From Anthopleura xanthogrammica (taxonomy: Eukaryota > Cnidaria > Anthozoa > Actiniaria > Actiniidae): a stretch of DNA of 64,000 bases. Below the pieces are notes generated by a model. That model was given only the letters and a program-made list of their open reading frames with translations. It did not search any database and was not told the DNA's origin. Shown in pieces: positions 60,477 through 64,000 of the stretch (position 1 is the first letter of the stretch; each line of letters opens with the position of its first letter). The DNA lies in assembly GCA_964019055.1 (NCBI GenBank), contig CAXHSA010000009.1:1-64000 (forward strand), written 5' to 3'. The position numbers and the translations under genes were made by a program.

Positions 60477-60805
60477 ATGAGCAAAAAGTGGGGGTTTCAG
60501 CAAACAGGTCACGCCGTCAGCGAAAAACCTGGTTTTGAGAGCCAAAATGGCCATTTTTCAGTTTTTTGGGCTAAAAAGCTTTTTTTCCCAGCAAAACAGT
60601 GTTTTGGACACCTAAAATGTGCTTTTCTCGTCCAAAACTTGCGTTTAGCAGTGAAAACGTCGTGTTTTGAGCAAAAGAAAATTCTCAGCAAATTTCAAAT
60701 TTTCTCAGCAAAAAACACCTTTTTTGACCAAAAAGCACCTTTACTCAGCCAAAACCGCATTTTTTTTCGCCAAAAAGTCGTGTTTTTATCTCAAGAGGTA
60801 TTTTC

Positions 60806-63441
60806 ATGAGCAAAAAGTGGGGGTTTCAGCAAACAGGTCACGCCGTCAGCGAAAAACCTGGTTTTGAGAGCCAAAATGGCCATTTTTCAGTTTTTTGGGC
60901 TAAAAAGCTTTTTTTCCCAGCAAAACAGTGTTTTGGACACCTAAAATGTGCTTTTCTCGTCCAAAACTTGCGTTTAGCAGTGAAAACGTCGTGTTTTGAG
61001 CAAAAGAAAATTCTCAGCAAATTTCAAATTTTCTCAGCAAAAAACACCTTTTTTGACCAAAAAGCACCTTTACTCAGCCAAAACCGCATTTTTTTTTTTC
61101 CCAAAAAGTCGTGTTTTTATCTCAAGAGGTATTTTCATGAGCAAAAAGTGGGGGTTTCAGCAAACCGGTCACGCCGTCAGCGAAAAACCTGGTTTTGAGA
61201 GCCAAAATGGCCATTTTTCAGTTTTTTGGGCTAAAAAGCTTTTTTTCCCAGCAAAACAGTGTTTTGGACACCTAAAATGTGCTTTTCTCGTCCAAAACTT
61301 GCGTTTAGCAGTGAAAACGTCGTGTTTTGAGCAAAAGAAAATTCTCAGCAAATTTCAAATTTTCTCAGCAAAAAACACCTTTTTTGACCAAAAAGCACCT
61401 TTACTCAGCCAAAACCGCATTTTTTTTCGCCAAAACGTCGTGTTTTTATCTCAAGAGGTATTTTCATGAGCAAAAAGTGGGGGTTTCAGCAAACAGGTCA
61501 CGCCGTCAGCGAAAAACCTGGTTTTGAGAGCCAAAATGGCCATTTTTCAGTTTTTTGGGCTAAAAAGCTTTTTTTCCCAGCAAAACAGTGTTTTGGACAC
61601 CTAAAATGTGCTTTTCTCGTCCAAAACTTGCGTTTAGCAGTGAAAACGTCGTGTTTTGAGCAAAAGAAAATTCTCAGCAAATTTCAAATTTTCTCAGCAA
61701 AAAACACCTTTTTTGACCAAAAAGCACCTTTACTCAGCCAAAACCGCATTTTTTTTCGCCAAAAAGTCGTGTTTTTATCTCAAGAGGTATTTTCATGAGC
61801 AAAAAGTGGGGGTTTCAGCAAACAGGTCACGCCGTCAGCGAAAAACCTGGTTTTGAGAGCCAAAATGGCCATTTTTCAGTTTTTTGGGCTAAAAAGCTTT
61901 TTTTCCCAGCAAAACAGTGTTTTGGACACCTAAAATGTGCTTTTCTCGTCCAAAACTTGCGTTTAGCAGTGAAAACGTCGTGTTTTGAGCAAAAGAAAAT
62001 TCTCAGCAAATTTCAAATTTTCTCAGCAAAAAACACCTTTTTTGACCAAAAAGCACCTTTACTCAGCCAAAACCGCATTTTTTTTCGCCAAAAAGTCGTG
62101 TTTTTATCTCAAGAGGTATTTTCATGAGCAAAAAGTGGGGGTTTCAGAAAACAGGTCACGCCGTCAGCGAAAAACCTGGTTTTGAGAGCCAAAATGGCCA
62201 TTTTTCAGTTTTTTGGGCTAAAAAGCTTTTTTTCCCAGCAAAACAGTGTTTTGGACACCTAAAATGTGCTTTTCTCGTCCAAAACTTGCGTTTAGCAGTG
62301 AAAACGTCGTGTTTTGAGCAAAAGAAAATTCTCAGCAAATTTCAAATTTTCTCAGCAAAAAACACCTTTTTTGACCAAAAAGCACCTTTACTCAGCCAAA
62401 ACCGCATTTTTTTTCGCCAAAAAGTCGTGTTTTTATCTCAAGAGGTATTTTCATGAGCAAAAAGTGGGGGTTTCAGCAAACAGGTCACGCCGTCAGCGAA
62501 AAACCTGGTTTTGAGAGCCAAAATGGCCATTTTTCAGTTTTTTGGGCTAAAAAGCTTTTTTTCCCAGCAAAAACAGTGTTTTGGACACCTAAAATGTGCT
62601 TTTCTCGTCCAAAACTTGCGTTTAGCAGTGAAAACGTCGTGTTTTGAGCAAAAGAAAATTCTCAGCAAATTTCAAATTTTCTCAGCAAAAAACACCTTTT
62701 TTGACCAAAAAGCACCTTTACTCAGCCAAAACCGCATTTTTTTTCGCCAAAAAGTCGTGTTTTTATCTCAAGAGGTATTTTCATGAGCAAAAAGTGGGGG
62801 TTTCAGCAAACAGGTCACGCCGTCAGCGAAAAACCTGGTTTTGAGAGCCAAAATGGCCATTTTTCAGTTTTTTGGGCTAAAAAGCTTTTTTTCCCAGCAA
62901 AACAGTGTTTTGGACACCTAAAATGTGCTTTTCTCGTCCAAAACTTGCGTTTAGCAGTGAAAACGTCGTGTTTTGAGCAAAAGAAAATTCTCAGCAAATT
63001 TCAAATTTTCTCAGCAAAAAACACCTTTTTTGACCAAAAAGCACCTTTACTCAGCCAAAACCGCATTTTTTTTTTCCCAAAAAGTCGTGTTTTTATCTCA
63101 AGAGGTATTTTCATGAGCAAAAAGTGGGGGTTTCAGCAAACCGGTCACGCCGTCAGCGAAAAACCTGGTTTTGAGAGCCAAAATGGCCATTTTTCAGTTT
63201 TTTGGGCTAAAAAGCTTTTTTTCCCAGCAAAACAGTGTTTTGGACACCTAAAATGTGCTTTTCTCGTCCAAAACTTGCGTTTAGCAGTGAAAACGTCGTG
63301 TTTTGAGCAAAAGAAAATTCTCAGCAAATTTCAAATTTTCTCAGCAAAAAACACCTTTTTTGACCAAAAAGCACCTTTACTCAGCCAAAACCGCATTTTT
63401 TTTCGCCAAAACGTCGTGTTTTTATCTCAAGAGGTATTTTC
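60806..63441 (+). repeat. Two related dimers with T-run CCC, CCGG and AAAACGTCG markers
   Basis: Copies at 60806 (T11 then CCC, 331 bp) and 62783 (T10 then CCC, 330 bp) are each followed by a copy (61137, 63113) with AAACCGGTC at its start and CCAAAACGTCG instead of CCAAAAAGTCG at its end. The two dimers are separated by four other monomers, including 62124 (CAGAAAAC) and 62453 (A5 for A4 after CCCAGC, 330 bp). They differ by one T, consistent with duplication followed by slippage. Confidence 0.85.
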
Positions 63442-63770
63442 ATGAGCAAAAAGTGGGGGTTTCAGCAAACAGGTCACGCCGTCAGCGAAAAACCTGGTTT
63501 TGAGAGCCAAAATGGCCATTTTTCAGTTTTTTGGGCTAAAAAGCTTTTTTTCCCAGCAAAACAGTGTTTTGGACACCTAAAATGTGCTTTTCTCGTCCAA
63601 AACTTGCGTTTAGCAGTGAAAACGTCGTGTTTTGAGCAAAAGAAAATTCTCAGCAAATTTCAAATTTTCTCAGCAAAAAACACCTTTTTTGACCAAAAAG
63701 CACCTTTACTCAGCCAAAACCGCATTTTTTTTCGCCAAAAAGTCGTGTTTTTATCTCAAGAGGTATTTTC

Positions 63771-64000
63771 ATGAGCAAAAAGTGGGGGTTTCAGCAAACA
63801 GGTCACGCCGTCAGCGAAAAACCTGGTTTTGAGAGCCAAAATGGCCATTTTTCAGTTTTTTGGGCTAAAAAGCTTTTTTTCCCAGCAAAACAGTGTTTTG
63901 GACACCTAAAATGTGCTTTTCTCGTCCAAAACTTGCGTTTAGCAGTGAAAACGTCGTGTTTTGAGCAAAAGAAAATTCTCAGCAAATTTCAAATTTTCTC
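63771..64000 (+). repeat. Partial monomer at the right edge
   Basis: The window ends at monomer position 230, in TTTTCTC, with consensus sequence up to that point. The array continues to the right. Confidence 0.95.

Larger units (their letters stand above)
1..64000 (+). repeat. 329-bp tandem satellite array, about 194 copies, fills the window
   Basis: The same monomer recurs head to tail from the first to the last base. The motif TTTTCATGAGC returns at 246, 576, 905, 1235, 1564 and on to 63771. There are 193 complete monomers spanning 63,525 bp, which is 193 x 329 plus 28 extra bases, and all 28 can be assigned to individual units of 328, 330 or 331 bp. No inversion, foreign insertion or unique spacer was seen. 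Most copies match the consensus exactly or differ at one to three sites. The array continues past both ends, so its full size and its flanks are unknown. Known biology: arrays of this size and homogeneity are typical of eukaryotic centromeric, pericentromeric or subtelomeric satellites. That location is inference here. Confidence 0.98.

Noticed and set aside
246..63774. About 190 copies of a 110-residue Lys/Phe-rich protein beginning MSKKWGFQQTG
   Set aside because: Several plus-strand frames and the minus strand are open in the same DNA, substitutions show no preference for silent sites, single-base indels and an early stop (22962-22964) are tolerated, and the composition follows directly from alternating A- and T-tracts. 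No known family is recognisable.
608..63985. Minus-strand 60-codon open frames recurring every 329 bp, some extended to 83-88 codons
   Set aside because: They are the reverse complement of the same repeat. The longer forms arise from single substitutions that remove a stop (for example at 33187-33438 and 59193-59444). No start signal or family is recognised.
1..64000. CRISPR array
   Set aside because: The repeated unit is 329 bp with no unique spacers between copies. The inner 20-bp units are degenerate and adjoin without spacers. No cas gene is present.
1..64000. Transposon or integron origin of the unit
   Set aside because: There are no terminal inverted repeats at the monomer borders, no target duplications, no transposase or integrase frame and no non-repeat cargo. 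Head-to-tail order without gaps fits a satellite.
1..64000. Borg-like or other archaeal/bacterial tandem repeat region
   Set aside because: Prokaryotic tandem repeat regions known to me have much shorter units and far smaller total length, and are embedded among genes. Nothing here supports a prokaryotic host, although it cannot be excluded without flanks.
1..64000. The entire array being an assembly artefact
   Set aside because: The ordered private markers, distinct higher-order blocks and varied unit lengths are not what looping over one monomer would produce. Local duplications such as 36117-38750 still deserve read-level confirmation.

Overview
The whole window is one tandem satellite array with no unique sequence. 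It holds 193 complete head-to-tail monomers between positions 246 and 63770, plus partial monomers at both ends (1-245 and 63771-64000), about 194.4 copies in all. The consensus monomer is 329 bp and 38.3% GC (A 102, T 101, G 59, C 67). Monomer coordinates here are counted from the ATG in the motif TTTTCATGAGC, which is an arbitrary register. Most monomers are identical to the consensus or differ at one to three positions. I see no supportable protein gene, RNA gene, transposon or CRISPR array, and neither edge of the array is visible.

The monomer has an internal order that its annotation as a repeat does not explain. It can be cut into 16 degenerate subunits averaging 20.56 bp (14 of the 16 are 19-21 bp), each an A-tract, a 4-6 base core, a T-tract and a short tail that is often CAGC, GAGC or GCC. 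A- and T-tracts therefore alternate with a mean spacing of 329/32 = 10.28 bp, about one helical turn. Because the monomer is close to a whole number of turns, the phasing carries over from monomer to monomer along all 64 kb. This predicts a very long intrinsically curved DNA, comparable in pattern to the periodic An/Tn clusters known from Caenorhabditis.

Regional layout: 1-1563 edge-type variants; 1564-10117 an AAAAGGC/TTTGCTC variant family with a 5-monomer higher-order repeat; 10118-23278 a T6C4 variant family with a tandem 6-monomer higher-order repeat; 23279-31832 near-consensus; 31833-41714 the most diverse part, with 330-331 bp units and a tandem 4-monomer higher-order repeat; 41715-49939 highly homogenised (13 and 9 consecutive apparently identical monomers); 49940-53887 the T6C4 family again; 53888-64000 rich in 330-331 bp units and dimer duplications. 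This mosaic is what unequal crossing-over and gene conversion produce.

The organism cannot be named from the sequence. A homogeneous array of more than 64 kb of a 329-bp satellite with no genes is typical of eukaryotic centromeric, pericentromeric or subtelomeric heterochromatin and would be extraordinary in a bacterium or archaeon. CpG is only mildly depleted (10 per monomer against about 12 expected), which does not suggest long-standing heavy CpG methylation. Every monomer contains open frames, including a 110-codon frame whose stop overlaps the next copy's ATG, but substitutions, frame-breaking indels and simultaneous openness of several frames argue that they are by-products of the A/T-tract periodicity.
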